DNA of 64,000 bases from UBA1413 sp964650525 (GCA_964650525.1 CAZYUA010000002.1:149225-213224); one strand, 5' to 3'. Numbered from the stretch's first letter, positions 44,696 through 53,714 are shown. The notes: generated by a model from the letters alone, not told the origin. Numbers and translations are program-made.

Positions 44696-47464
44696 ATGCT
44701 AAGTAAACCGAATGGCCTTTTGCTACTGTTTTTGCTTTGTTGTTTTTCATGTTGCAAAGATCTTCCCCCTGTGGAGGCTGTAAACTTGCGATGTGAACTA
44801 TTAAAGAACCCCAAAGGAATTGATTGTTCCAATCCGCGTATGAGCTGGGAGATCGTTGCAACTGACAGGGATGTAAGGCAAACAGCATTTCACCTGTTGG
44901 TGGCATCTTCACTTGACAAGTTGAATGCCGGTGAGGCAGATTTATGGGACTCCGGGATCGTTCAAACCACTCAGTCTGTGCACGTACCCTACCTTGGCCA
45001 ACCCCTTAAAAGCCGGACTGACTGTTTCTGGAAGGTAAAAGTATATACCAATAAAGGGGTATCTGATTGGAGTCAGCCTGGCCAGTGGTTTATGGCCTTT
45101 ATGCAGGTTGATGACTGGCAAGCCAAATGGACAGGTCTTGATCAAAGCTTTCCCGGAGATGTTTTGAAGGGAAAAACAAGACTTGCTGCCCGCTACTTCC
45201 GGAAGGAATTCATTCTGGATAAACAAATTCAAAAAGCCACGCTAAATATTTCAGGACTAGGACTTTACGAAGTATTTATAAACGGAACCAGGATTGGAGA
45301 TCACGTTTTAGCCCCCACCCCTACTGACTATTCAAAAACCATTAAATATAATGTCTTTGATGTAAAGCCTCAGCTTGTAACCGGCGAAAACGCCATGGGA
45401 ATCATCCTGGGCAACGGTCGTTTTTTTAACATGCGTACAATTGAAGATAAATCGTATCCCCCACTTCCTCCTACCCAAAACTTTGGCTTCCCCAAAATGA
45501 TCCTTCAGATGGAAATTGATTTCTCTGATGGATCCCGGGAGATTATTATTAGCGATAATACATGGAAAGTTACTGCTGATGGGCCTATTCTGGCAAACAG
45601 TGAATGGGACGGAGAGGAATATGACGCCCGCAAAGAAATGCCGGGATGGGCCAAACCCGGATTTGACGACCATACCTGGCTTACCGCTCAATTAACGGAT
45701 TCTCCCGGTGGAAAGCTGGAAACACAAATAAACCGCAACATCAAGGTTATGGAGACGGTAAAACCAAAGGGAATCACCAGGGTCTCCGGAAATACCTATA
45801 TCCTCGACATGGGCCAGAATATGGTTGGATGGGTCCGAATCAACGTGAAAGGAGCAGCCGGCGATTCTGTAAAACTGCGTTTTGCAGAATCCCTGAACCA
45901 AGATGGTTGTCTTTACATGGATAATATCCGGAATGCACTGGTTACCGATAAGTATATTCTGAATGGTTCTGCAATCGAAACATGGGAGCCATCTTTTACC
46001 TATCACGGATTTCGTTATGTGGAAATCTCCGGTTATCCGGGGGTCCCGACCATCAATGACTTCCTTGGTAAAGTCGTTTATGATGAGATGGAAACCACGG
46101 GACTTTTTGAAACTTCCGATTCGACGATCAATCAAATTTATCATAATGCTTACTGGGGAATCCGTGGCAATTACAGAGGGATGCCTACTGACTGCCCTCA
46201 ACGGGATGAGCGCATGGGTTGGTTGGGTGACAGGGCAACCGGATCTCACGGTGAAAGCTTCATTTTTTCCAACCATAGCTTATATGTAAAATGGCTTGAT
46301 GATATTGAACAGGCCCAGCTGGAAAATGGGAGCATTCCAGATGTTGCTCCTGCATACTGGAAGCTATACAACGACAACATGACCTGGCCTGGCGCTTATC
46401 TAATCATAGCGAATATGATCTATGAGCAATTTGGTGATAAACAGCCAGTTATTGAACATTATGAATCGATGAAAAAATGGATCAATTACATGAGAACAAG
46501 CTATATGACCGATAACCTAATGCCTAAAGATTTGTATGGCGACTGGTGCATGCCTCCCGAATCTCCACAATTAATCCATTCTGTGGATCCTTCCAGAAAA
46601 ACAGAGGGAACTGTATTAGGAACTGCATTTTTTTTCCGTATGCTTTATTTGATGGAAAATTTTGCCAGAATACAGGAAAAAACAGAAGATGCTGAAGCTT
46701 TTGCAAAAGAGGCTGCAACCATCAAAAAGGCCTATAACGATAGGTTTTTCAATGAAGAGACAGCACAGTACAGTAATAATACGGTTACAGCAAACTTGTT
46801 GTCATTATGTTTTGGAATGGTCCCTGTTGGATATGAATATAAAGTCTTTGACAATATCGTTGATAAGACCGCAAACGAGTTCAATGGACATGTAAGTACC
46901 GGGCTTATCGGGATTCAGTGGTTGATGCGTGGATTAACACAATATGGCCGCCCCGATTTAGCTCTGAAAATTGCCACTAACCGCGATTATCCCAGTTGGG
47001 GGTATATGATCGAAAACGGAGCATCCACAATCTGGGAACTATGGAATGGTAATACCGCTGACCCTGCCATGAATTCGCACAATCACGTTATGCTGTTGGG
47101 TGACCTCATCGTTTGGTTCTATGAAGATCTTGCAGGTATTCAAAATAAAAAAGGAAGTGTAGGATTTGAAAAAATTACCATGCGGCCTTATGTGGAGGGT
47201 CTGAATTATGTGTCAGCAACGTACCATTCGGTCAAAGGGAAAATTGAAAGCAGATGGGAAAAAGATGGCAGCTGTTTTGAATGGGATATAACCATACCTG
47301 GCAATTCTATTGCCACGGTTTACATTCCGGTAATGAAAGGAAAGCAAATTTTGGAAAGCGGACACAGGATTTCGTCCTCCCAAGGGATAAATTTTATCAG
47401 AAACGAAGGAAAATATTCAGTTTTTGAGGTAGGATCAGGGACCTATAGTTTTTGTTCGGAATAA
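44696..47464 (+). CDS. GH78 alpha-L-rhamnosidase B
   Basis: 922 residues from ATG 44696, which gives a lipoprotein-like signal (LLCCFSCCKD). TTG 44654 is an unlikely longer start. Domain order matches GH78 A: N-terminal beta-sandwiches (CELLKNPKGIDCSNPRMSWE, LNISGLGLYEVFINGTRIGD, FTYHGFRYVEISGYPG), then the alpha/alpha-barrel with TDCPQRDERMGWLGD (about 497-511; general acid Glu) and the base in STIWELWNG (near 779). The two GH78 proteins share motifs but differ widely outside them, so they probably cut different rhamnosyl links. It is the last gene of the second PUL, 215 bases before the tRNA-Lys gene on the other strand. Confidence 0.93.
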   Translation: MLSKPNGLLLLFLLCCFSCCKDLPPVEAVNLRCELLKNPKGIDCSNPRMSWEIVATDRDVRQTAFHLLVASSLDKLNAGEADLWDSGIVQTTQSVHVPYLGQPLKSRTDCFWKVKVYTNKGVSDWSQPGQWFMAFMQVDDWQAKWTGLDQSFPGDVLKGKTRLAARYFRKEFILDKQIQKATLNISGLGLYEVFINGTRIGDHVLAPTPTDYSKTIKYNVFDVKPQLVTGENAMGIILGNGRFFNMRTIEDKSYPPLPPTQNFGFPKMILQMEIDFSDGSREIIISDNTWKVTADGPILANSEWDGEEYDARKEMPGWAKPGFDDHTWLTAQLTDSPGGKLETQINRNIKVMETVKPKGITRVSGNTYILDMGQNMVGWVRINVKGAAGDSVKLRFAESLNQDGCLYMDNIRNALVTDKYILNGSAIETWEPSFTYHGFRYVEISGYPGVPTINDFLGKVVYDEMETTGLFETSDSTINQIYHNAYWGIRGNYRGMPTDCPQRDERMGWLGDRATGSHGESFIFSNHSLYVKWLDDIEQAQLENGSIPDVAPAYWKLYNDNMTWPGAYLIIANMIYEQFGDKQPVIEHYESMKKWINYMRTSYMTDNLMPKDLYGDWCMPPESPQLIHSVDPSRKTEGTVLGTAFFFRMLYLMENFARIQEKTEDAEAFAKEAATIKKAYNDRFFNEETAQYSNNTVTANLLSLCFGMVPVGYEYKVFDNIVDKTANEFNGHVSTGLIGIQWLMRGLTQYGRPDLALKIATNRDYPSWGYMIENGASTIWELWNGNTADPAMNSHNHVMLLGDLIVWFYEDLAGIQNKKGSVGFEKITMRPYVEGLNYVSATYHSVKGKIESRWEKDGSCFEWDITIPGNSIATVYIPVMKGKQILESGHRISSSQGINFIRNEGKYSVFEVGSGTYSFCSE

Positions 47465-47644
47465 GTCTTTGGCTTTCCAACCTTTTCTTTATATGCCTAT
47501 TCCCAGGGAATACCCCCACCTGTATATTACCCTTGCAACGGTTGTGCTCTGCCAGACTTCGGGGTAAATCGTTCGTGTACCCGGTATAATATCCAAGGTC
47601 GCACTGTATAGTATGTAGAGCGTGCCCATCTATAAAATGCAAAA

Positions 47645-47670
47645 GGAGAAGGTGCCGTCGCATCTTCTCC
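47645..47670 (-). terminator. Intrinsic terminator of tRNA-Lys
   Basis: An 11-base-pair stem (GGAGAAGGTGC at 47645-47655 with GCATCTTCTCC at 47660-47670, one G-U pair) has a 4-base loop. On the minus strand it is followed by TTTTGCATTTT. It sits 9 bases beyond the 3' end of the tRNA. Confidence 0.8.
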
Positions 47671-47679
47671 CTGATTTCG

Positions 47680-47752
47680 TGACCCAGCTGGGATTCGGAC
47701 CCAGGACCCCATCCTTAAAAGGGATGTGCTCTACCAGCTGAGCTACTGAGTC
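47680..47752 (-). tRNA. tRNA-Lys (anticodon TTT), with C instead of T at position 55
   Basis: 73 bases, no encoded CCA. The acceptor stem GACTCAG/CTGGGTC is complete with one G-U pair. The D arm reads AGCTCAGCTGGTAGAGC. The anticodon loop CTTTTAA has anticodon TTT. The T arm is CTGGG-TCCGAAT-CCCAG: the usual TTCGAAT loop has C in place of the nearly invariant T55. All stems pair, and a good promoter and terminator surround it, so it appears functional. Confidence 0.93.
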
Positions 47753-47786
47753 ATCCTTACATGCTTTTACTTGCTAAAAGCGGGTG

Positions 47787-47817
47787 CAAATGTAGAATAA
47801 TTTTATTTTACCACCAA
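47787..47817 (-). promoter_or_regulatory. tRNA-Lys promoter (TTG-N20-TACATTTG)
   Basis: On the minus strand TTG (47815-47817) and TACATTTG (47787-47794) are separated by 20 bases, matching the Bacteroidota promoter form. Transcription would start about 28 bases before the mature tRNA. The rest of the 330-base gap (47,753-48,082) shows nothing clear except the leader of glpT. Confidence 0.7.
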
Positions 47818-48082
47818 CCTTTTGCGGTCTTTATTTGCGGAAATCCTGCATCCTGTCCGGCAACTGCGCTCTCCGACACACACCCGAACACCCGGACCGG
47901 AAAAAGATCCTCCTGCTTTCCAATCCCTCATTTTCAAGCCCGTTTCAAAGGCAAACGTGGCCGGTTGTACTGCTTTTGAACAGCACTCAGGAGAAACCGG
48001 GAAATATTACCGGGTATTTGTTTCCTGTAAATCCCCATTTTTGTGTATTTTGGCAAACGAAAACGGATTTAAACCCTTGTAC

Positions 48083-49543
48083 ATGATAAAGCTGTTAAAA
48101 CCACCCCCCTACAAGGAATTGCTGGCAGAAGACAAAATCGGTCCCACCTACAAGCGGCTGCGGCTTCAGGTATTTATGGGAGCTTTCATAGGGTATGCCG
48201 CCTATTATCTTGTAAGGAAGAACCTGGCGCTGGCTATTCCGGGGATGATCCAGCCGGTTGAAAATGGCGGACTGGGGTACACCAAGCTGGAACTCGGCAT
48301 TGCCCTTTCGGCCATCTCTATAGCCTATGCCTTCAGTAAGTTCCTGATGGGAGCGCTATCTGACAGGTCGGATGCCCGGAAATTCCTGGTTATAGGGCTG
48401 GTACTCTCATCAATCCTGATGATGTCGGTAGGACTTTTCCCGTTTGCTACCAGTGCAGTTTGGATTATTTTCCTTTTCATGCTTGTCATCGGCTGGCTTG
48501 CGGGCATGGGATGGCCACCCTGCGGACGCATCATGGTACACTGGTTTTCGCATAAGGAGCGAAGCTTTAAAATGGGAATCTGGAATACCTCCCACACCGT
48601 CGGCAGCGGCCTCATGGGCAACCTGGCGGCCTGGGGAACACTCCTCCTGGGCGGGCTTTTCCTGGCCGACAGCGGCGGCGGGGTGATGGTGGAGCAAAGC
48701 TGGAGAGCGGTATTTGTCTTCCCCAGCGCCATAGCCCTCCTGCTGGCCCTCTTCTGCTGGTGGGCACTCAGAGACACACCTCAGTCCTGCGGACTCCCCG
48801 CCATCGACAAGTACCGGAACGACATACCTGTACAGAAGGAGATGAGCTCCGATAAGAAAATCCCGGTGAAAGAGCTCTTCATCAAATATATTTTCAAGAA
48901 TAAAATACTGTGGCTGATAGCGCTGGCCAACGTCTTTGTCTACCTGATCCGGTATGGTATCGGCGACTGGGCTCCCACCTACTGCGAGGAGGCCGGCCTG
49001 CTCACCAGCGAGCAGAGCAAGATGGCTTTCTCCCTCCATAACTATGCCGGCGTGCCGGGCATGATCCTTATCGGATGGATCTCCTCAAAGGTGTTTAAAG
49101 GCCGCTGTGCTCCTGCCAACGTGATCTACATGGTGCTCGTGCTGCTCAGCGTGATCCTCTACTGGAAAGCATTGCCGGTGGCATCCTTCTTCGTCAGTAC
49201 CTTTGCTACCGATCCCGAAACCACCAGGATTGCCGTGGTTTATGCAGCCCTCATAGCCATCGGCTTCTTTATCTATGGTCCTGTGGCACTCATCGGCGTC
49301 CAGGCCATTAACCTCGTTCCGAAAAATGCCGCAGGCACAGCTGCCGGATTCGTCGGCCTCTTTGGATACCTCATCGGCGACGCCCTGCTCTCAAAAGTGC
49401 TCATCGGCGCCGTGGCAGACAACGGTAACCTCGGGTGGGGAGCTACCTTCTGGATTTTCATCGCCGCCAGCATCCTGGCAGCCCTCTTCTCGGCAACCAC
49501 CTGGAAAAAGGAAAAGGAAACCTACCTGGGACATTCAACATAA
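48083..49543 (+). CDS. glpT: GlpT-like organophosphate:phosphate antiporter (MFS)
   Basis: 486 residues from ATG 48083. A longer frame from 47822 adds non-hydrophobic sequence and is not credible. The inner-membrane MFS protein of the organophosphate:phosphate antiporter family shows YAAYYLVRKNLALAIPGM in TM1, AYAFSKFLMGALSDRSDARKFL, and GMGWPPCGRIMVHWFSHKERSFKMGIWNTSHTVGSG, all hallmark GlpT/UhpT motifs including the substrate-site Arg. It exchanges glycerol-3-phosphate (or a related ester) for phosphate. It is followed 11 bases later by a HAD phosphatase and then a glycerophosphodiesterase, so glycerol-3-phosphate from phospholipid head groups is the likely cargo. Confidence 0.9.
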   Translation: MIKLLKPPPYKELLAEDKIGPTYKRLRLQVFMGAFIGYAAYYLVRKNLALAIPGMIQPVENGGLGYTKLELGIALSAISIAYAFSKFLMGALSDRSDARKFLVIGLVLSSILMMSVGLFPFATSAVWIIFLFMLVIGWLAGMGWPPCGRIMVHWFSHKERSFKMGIWNTSHTVGSGLMGNLAAWGTLLLGGLFLADSGGGVMVEQSWRAVFVFPSAIALLLALFCWWALRDTPQSCGLPAIDKYRNDIPVQKEMSSDKKIPVKELFIKYIFKNKILWLIALANVFVYLIRYGIGDWAPTYCEEAGLLTSEQSKMAFSLHNYAGVPGMILIGWISSKVFKGRCAPANVIYMVLVLLSVILYWKALPVASFFVSTFATDPETTRIAVVYAALIAIGFFIYGPVALIGVQAINLVPKNAAGTAAGFVGLFGYLIGDALLSKVLIGAVADNGNLGWGATFWIFIAASILAALFSATTWKKEKETYLGHST

Positions 49544-49554
49544 AAGTGAATAAG

Positions 49555-50484
49555 ATGAAACGACTGATACTTACTATCCTCGCAACGGCATTCTGCGTCA
49601 CCCTGACGCTCAACGCCCAGACCTACAGGCCTGTCTCCGGGTGGTCAGAGGTGATCAATGACCAGATCGAAGCATTCCTCAACTCCACCATCACCATGAG
49701 CATCAGGAAGGTGGCGGTATTCGACAGCGACGGGACCACCTTCGGCCAGGTGCCTTATTACCTTGCCGATGAAGCCCTCTACCGCTATGCCGACAAAGTT
49801 CTCAAAGAAAGTAAGGACAAGGAAGCCCGCGATAAGCTTAAGATTCTCGAACGGATGGTGAAGGATGGCAACAACGTGGGCAAGCCCTATGTGGAAGACA
49901 GAGTCCATTTCCTTGCCGGACTCACACCGGAGGAAATAGCGACCATAGGCTACCAGTGCTACCAGGAGTCGTACAGGAATAAGACCTATCCTGAAATGAA
50001 GCAATTGGTGGCCAACCTCAAGGAGTACGGGTTCGAGGTTTACATCCTGACTGCCTCGCCCGAATTCCTTTATCAGAAGTTTGTCTCCGAGGAGTACGGT
50101 ATTCCCGTCACCAACATCCTCGGAGCCAAATGTGTGGTAAAGAAAGGGATGACCACAGGGGAGATTATCCCCCCCATACCGCAGGATGACGGCAAAGCCC
50201 ACACCATCGAGACCTTCATCAAGGAGAGGCCCCTGATCGTCGGGGGCAACAGCCGCGGTGACATGGATATGCTGAACGAGTCGGCAGGACTGAAAATTGT
50301 GGTTAATCCCGACGATGTCACCGTCCGCGGCTCCGAAGACGGCCCCATGAGCGGACATACGGTAAAATCTTACTGGGAGAAGGAAGGCGCCCTGATTGTG
50401 CGATGCAACGACGTGAGAGACCCGAAGGTGACATTCCATACCGAAGCGTGGAAGATACGTCAGAATGTGGCAAACCCTAAATAA
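49555..50484 (+). CDS. Exported HAD-superfamily phosphatase
   Basis: 309 residues from ATG 49555, which gives a signal peptide ending at TLNAQ. A frame start at 49435 would overlap glpT. HAD motifs are complete: VFDSDGTTFG (nucleophile Asp near 56), ILTAS (near 165), Lys in CVVKKG, and GGNSRGDMDML (about 230-240). The overall pattern resembles phosphoserine-phosphatase-like HAD enzymes. It should work in the periplasm on a phosphomonoester, perhaps glycerol-3-phosphate made by the next gene's enzyme. That would compete with or balance GlpT import (inference). Confidence 0.85.
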   Translation: MKRLILTILATAFCVTLTLNAQTYRPVSGWSEVINDQIEAFLNSTITMSIRKVAVFDSDGTTFGQVPYYLADEALYRYADKVLKESKDKEARDKLKILERMVKDGNNVGKPYVEDRVHFLAGLTPEEIATIGYQCYQESYRNKTYPEMKQLVANLKEYGFEVYILTASPEFLYQKFVSEEYGIPVTNILGAKCVVKKGMTTGEIIPPIPQDDGKAHTIETFIKERPLIVGGNSRGDMDMLNESAGLKIVVNPDDVTVRGSEDGPMSGHTVKSYWEKEGALIVRCNDVRDPKVTFHTEAWKIRQNVANPK

Positions 50485-50493
50485 ACAGGAATA

Positions 50494-51678
50494 ATGAGAA
50501 GGAGAGGACTCTTTATTTCGGCGATGCTGGCGGCACTGCTGCCGGGTTGCGCCCAAAACAAAACATCCGCAACGGGAGGAGTGCAGGATACCATGCCTGA
50601 TAACGCCGTCGTGGCTCACAGAGGAACCATCTACTGGGCTCCCGAGCTGACGGAGGCTGCCTTCCGCTGGGCCCGTAACACGGGTGCCGACTACCTGGAG
50701 CTCGATGTGCACCGTTCAAAGGACAGCGTCCTCATCATCATGCACGACAAGACCTTCAGACGTACCACCGACGTGGCGGAAAAGTTCCCCGGCAGGGAGG
50801 CCGACCCGATAGGGAGCTTCACCCTCGAAGAGATCCTTACCCTCGATGCCGGCAGTGCCTTCAACAAGAAAAACCCCGACCAGGCAAGGCAGAGCTTTAC
50901 CAGCCTGGATGTACTGGTCTTTGAGGACGTGTTCCGCATTGCCGAAGGAATGCGCATCAGGCGTAATCCCGACGGAACCCGCCTGATGACCAGGGACGAA
51001 ACCGGGAAGGTTCACTTGTATTACGAAGACGACCCGGCCGACAACGGCCACAGACCCGGCATCTACATAGAAACCAAGATCCCCGATGAATACCCCGGAC
51101 TGGAAGAGCAGGTCTGCGACGAGCTGACGCGGATAGGATGGAATCCCCTGGAGGGGGAGGTTCCTGCTGCGGATGAGCCCTTTTTCAAAGAAGGAAGGGT
51201 AAACATCGGCAAAACCCGCGGTAAGATATTGGTACAGACCTTCTCACGCCAGGGAATGCTGAATTTCAAAAGGGTTTTTGGTGAAAAGGTGCTGGCCAGT
51301 TTCCTCGTCGGAAACCCGAAAACCAACGAGTTTGCCAAAGAGGAGGTCATGGATGAGATGATCGCCTTCGCCAAGGAGTGCGGTGCCCAGTTCATTGGCA
51401 CCAACCTGGGGGATGCCAACGACGGCCTCACTCCCCGCTTTTCGGAAAAGATCCGCGCCGCCGGGCTGAAAGCCAATGTGTACTCCTTCAACACCCTGGA
51501 ACAAATGGAAAAATACTTCGGCCACGGAAAGGGGAAAAAGGCAACCCCTCTTACCGACGGCATGATTACCAACCGGGCCGACCTGACGATTTCGTTTTAC
51601 AACGAGCGGGAAGTACGCAGATTCAAAACCACGCAGACCCCTCAGGAGATCCTGTCGGAACTGGGTTACAACCCGTGA
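50494..51678 (+). CDS. Glycerophosphodiester phosphodiesterase lipoprotein
   Basis: 394 residues, lipoprotein signal LLPGCAQN. The GDPD TIM barrel is shown by VVAHRGTIYWAPELTEAAF (His near 43), YLELDVHRSKDSVLIIMHDKTFRRTTD (metal-binding Glu and Asp, catalytic His near 86), YIETKIP and ANVYSFNTLEQM. It is about 100 residues longer than cytoplasmic UgpQ, in line with secreted GlpQ types. It splits glycerophosphodiesters into an alcohol and glycerol-3-phosphate, which the GlpT protein two genes upstream can import. It follows the HAD gene by 9 bases. Confidence 0.9.
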   Translation: MRRRGLFISAMLAALLPGCAQNKTSATGGVQDTMPDNAVVAHRGTIYWAPELTEAAFRWARNTGADYLELDVHRSKDSVLIIMHDKTFRRTTDVAEKFPGREADPIGSFTLEEILTLDAGSAFNKKNPDQARQSFTSLDVLVFEDVFRIAEGMRIRRNPDGTRLMTRDETGKVHLYYEDDPADNGHRPGIYIETKIPDEYPGLEEQVCDELTRIGWNPLEGEVPAADEPFFKEGRVNIGKTRGKILVQTFSRQGMLNFKRVFGEKVLASFLVGNPKTNEFAKEEVMDEMIAFAKECGAQFIGTNLGDANDGLTPRFSEKIRAAGLKANVYSFNTLEQMEKYFGHGKGKKATPLTDGMITNRADLTISFYNEREVRRFKTTQTPQEILSELGYNP

Positions 51679-51901
51679 CGGCAGATCCGGAACATCAGGC
51701 AGCCGTGGCTTCAAACAAACAGAAGGATGCCGGCTTGCTTGCAGATACCCATGACTATCCAACACTTCCTGGCAGATCAGCTTTCAACGCGAAGATTGTG
51801 TGGCATGAGAGAGGCTGGATACCCATATCGGGGTATGAAGACATGGTCTTAATATCTTTACTCTATAACTGAATAACAATTTAACGACAGGAAAGACAGG
51901 A

Positions 51902-52912
51902 ATGAAAATACTGGTAACCGGTGCTGCCGGCTTCATCGGCTTTCACCTGGTCAGAAAACTGGCCGGACGGGGCGACGAAGTGACAGGGCTTGACAACCTC
52001 AACAACTACTACGATCCTGGTCTGAAGATAGCCCGCCTGCGGGAATGCGGAATCCTGCGGGAGGAACTTCACCCCGGGGAGCTTACAGGCAGCCGGATAT
52101 TTGACAATTACCGCTTCATCCGCGCCGGGATTGAAGATAAAGAATTGATTCAAAGTGTTTTTGAGAACGGGAAGTTTGATGTGGTCTGCAACCTGGCCGC
52201 CCAGGCGGGAGTCCGCTACAGTCTCGAGAATCCTCAGGCATACGTCGACAGCAACGTGACGGGGTTCCTCAACATCCTGGAGTCATGCCGCCGTTTCCCC
52301 GTGCGCCACCTGGTCTATGCCAGCTCCTCCAGTGTTTATGGCAGCAACACCGAAATGCCGCTATCCACTTCCCATCGCACCGACACCCCGGTAAGCCTGT
52401 ACGCCGCCACCAAGAAGAGCAACGAACTGATGGCTCATGCCTATAGCCACCTGTTTTCCATACCTGCCACCGGATTGCGCTTCTTCACCGTCTATGGTCC
52501 CTGGGGCCGCCCCGACATGGCCGCCTTTCTCTTCACCCGGGCCATCCTCGGAGGGAAACCCGTGCAAGTCTTTAATAACGGAGAGATGGTACGCGACTTT
52601 ACCTACATCGACGACATCATTGAAGGCGTGGTGCGGGTTATTGACCAACCCCCGGCAGAGAAAACCCCACCTGCAGCCCTCTACAACATAGGAAATTCAA
52701 ATCCCGTGAAGCTTACCCGCTTTATTGAAGCCATTGAAAACAGCCTCGGCAGGAAGGCCATCCTGGAATACCTGCCCATGCAGCCGGGGGATGTGGTAAA
52801 GACCTATGCCGATGTGTCAGACCTGGAATCCCGTTTCGGATACCGTCCCCGCACACCCATAGAGACCGGTGTGCAGCGTTTCGTGGAGTGGTACCTGGCA
52901 TACGTCAGATAG
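51902..52912 (+). CDS. NAD-dependent nucleotide-sugar epimerase, UDP-glucuronate 4-epimerase type
   Basis: 336 residues, cytoplasmic, extended SDR. Motifs: VTGAAGFIGFHLVRKL (NAD-binding Gly motif at residue 6), YASSSSVYGSN, catalytic SLYAATKKSNE (Tyr/Lys about 164-168), FFTVYGPWGRPDMAAF, and RDFTYIDDIIEGVV. The GPWGRPDMA motif and DNLNNYYDPGLK near the N-terminus are typical of UDP-glucuronate 4-epimerases rather than GalE. It supplies UDP-galacturonate or a related sugar nucleotide for surface polysaccharides. It is a single gene, separated from its left neighbour by 223 bases and from rnpB (other strand) by 168 bases, neither with visible genes. Confidence 0.87.
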   Translation: MKILVTGAAGFIGFHLVRKLAGRGDEVTGLDNLNNYYDPGLKIARLRECGILREELHPGELTGSRIFDNYRFIRAGIEDKELIQSVFENGKFDVVCNLAAQAGVRYSLENPQAYVDSNVTGFLNILESCRRFPVRHLVYASSSSVYGSNTEMPLSTSHRTDTPVSLYAATKKSNELMAHAYSHLFSIPATGLRFFTVYGPWGRPDMAAFLFTRAILGGKPVQVFNNGEMVRDFTYIDDIIEGVVRVIDQPPAEKTPPAALYNIGNSNPVKLTRFIEAIENSLGRKAILEYLPMQPGDVVKTYADVSDLESRFGYRPRTPIETGVQRFVEWYLAYVR

Positions 52913-53080
52913 AAAAACCTTTTCCCGGCAAGGCCTGGTTGCAAAATCAAAACCTCCGCAGCAGGAAATAAGTCAGCAGGGAAGAAGTGAGCAGGTAATT
53001 GCTCTCAGATCCGGGAGGAAAAGGCTGATGAGGGCTTGTCACCCCCTTCACCTGTCTCCCCCGGACCCGGGAACAAAAAA

Positions 53081-53464
53081 GGCAGACCTGTAAGCCGGGT
53101 TCTGTATTCTCCCGAAGGAGAACCTCTGTCATTTATCTGGCCGCACCATCACTGGTACGGTCGTGCAGCCTACCCCTCCCGGCAGCCCCCGGCATTCCTG
53201 CCGTTGGCAGCAAAGCGGGTCACTTTGCCTTGCGACCGGGATATATTTGGCCTTGCAACCCATGAGTCGTACGGCCTCCGGTGTTACCACCCGAGCCGGT
53301 GCGCTTTTGCCGCACCTTTTCACCCTTACCCCGCCAAAGACAGGGCGGTTATTTTCTGTTACGTTGCTTCAGGCTTTCGCCCGACTTCCCGTTAGGAAGC
53401 ATGGCACCCTCCGTTGCCCGGACTTTCCTTACCGGCTCCTGCCGGCACGACAGAGCGGTCTGCC
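53081..53464 (-). ncRNA. rnpB: RNase P RNA (class A)
   Basis: About 384 bases on the minus strand. The 5' end GGCAGACC (53457-53464) pairs with GGTCTGCC at the 3' end (53081-53088) to form helix P1, and a run of T follows (53075-53080). Conserved blocks are present: GGAAAGTCCGGGC, GCAACGTAACAGAAA and ACAGAACCCGGCTTACAGG. A TATCTTTG promoter box ends 5 bases before the 5' end, which supports the coordinates. Confidence 0.95.
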
Positions 53465-53468
53465 ATTG

Positions 53469-53476
53469 CAAAGATA
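53469..53476 (-). promoter_or_regulatory. -7 promoter box of rnpB (TATCTTTG)
   Basis: Exact TAnnTTTG match on the minus strand. Initiation about 5-6 bases downstream coincides with the predicted first base of RNase P RNA. The -33 part is weak. Confidence 0.65.
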
Positions 53477-53516
53477 CACCAAAAGTTCCAACCCGGGGAA
53501 TAAACCAGTCCCCGAT

Positions 53517-53714
53517 TCACTCTTCCCCGAAGAGGAACACCTCCCCGATGAGCAATCCAAAGACCATGGCAATCTCATGGGCCAGTTTCAGAGACGGATT
53601 GTACCTGTTCTGCTCCAGGAAGACAATGGTCTCACGCCGAACCCCCACCTTCCTGGCCAGCTCAAGCTGCGACATATTCTCCCTGGCCCGCAGCTCCCGG
53701 ATCCTGTTATTCAT
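53517..53714 (-). CDS. Small XRE-family (Cro/CI-like) regulator
   Basis: 65 residues, almost entirely one helix-turn-helix domain: NRIRELRARENMSQLELA, then VGVRRETIVFLEQNRYNPSL and KLAHEIAMVFG, ending in GEVFLFGEE. The length and lack of a sensor domain are typical of the small XRE regulators often found beside a membrane protein gene of few helices. Here the gene before it on the same strand is the DUF2027-Smr gene, 75 bases away, with a 17-codon hydrophobic frame between them. Target genes are unknown. Confidence 0.88.
   Translation of the reverse strand: MNNRIRELRARENMSQLELARKVGVRRETIVFLEQNRYNPSLKLAHEIAMVFGLLIGEVFLFGEE

Noticed and set aside
47465..47640. Stretch after the second GH78 examined for a second tRNA or an attachment site
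   Set aside because: A few tRNA-like words occur, but no cloverleaf can be formed and no repeat of the tRNA-Lys 3' end was found.
49645..50712. 355-codon open frame on the minus strand across the HAD and GDPD genes
   Set aside because: It is opposite two genes with complete catalytic motifs and shows no domain of its own.
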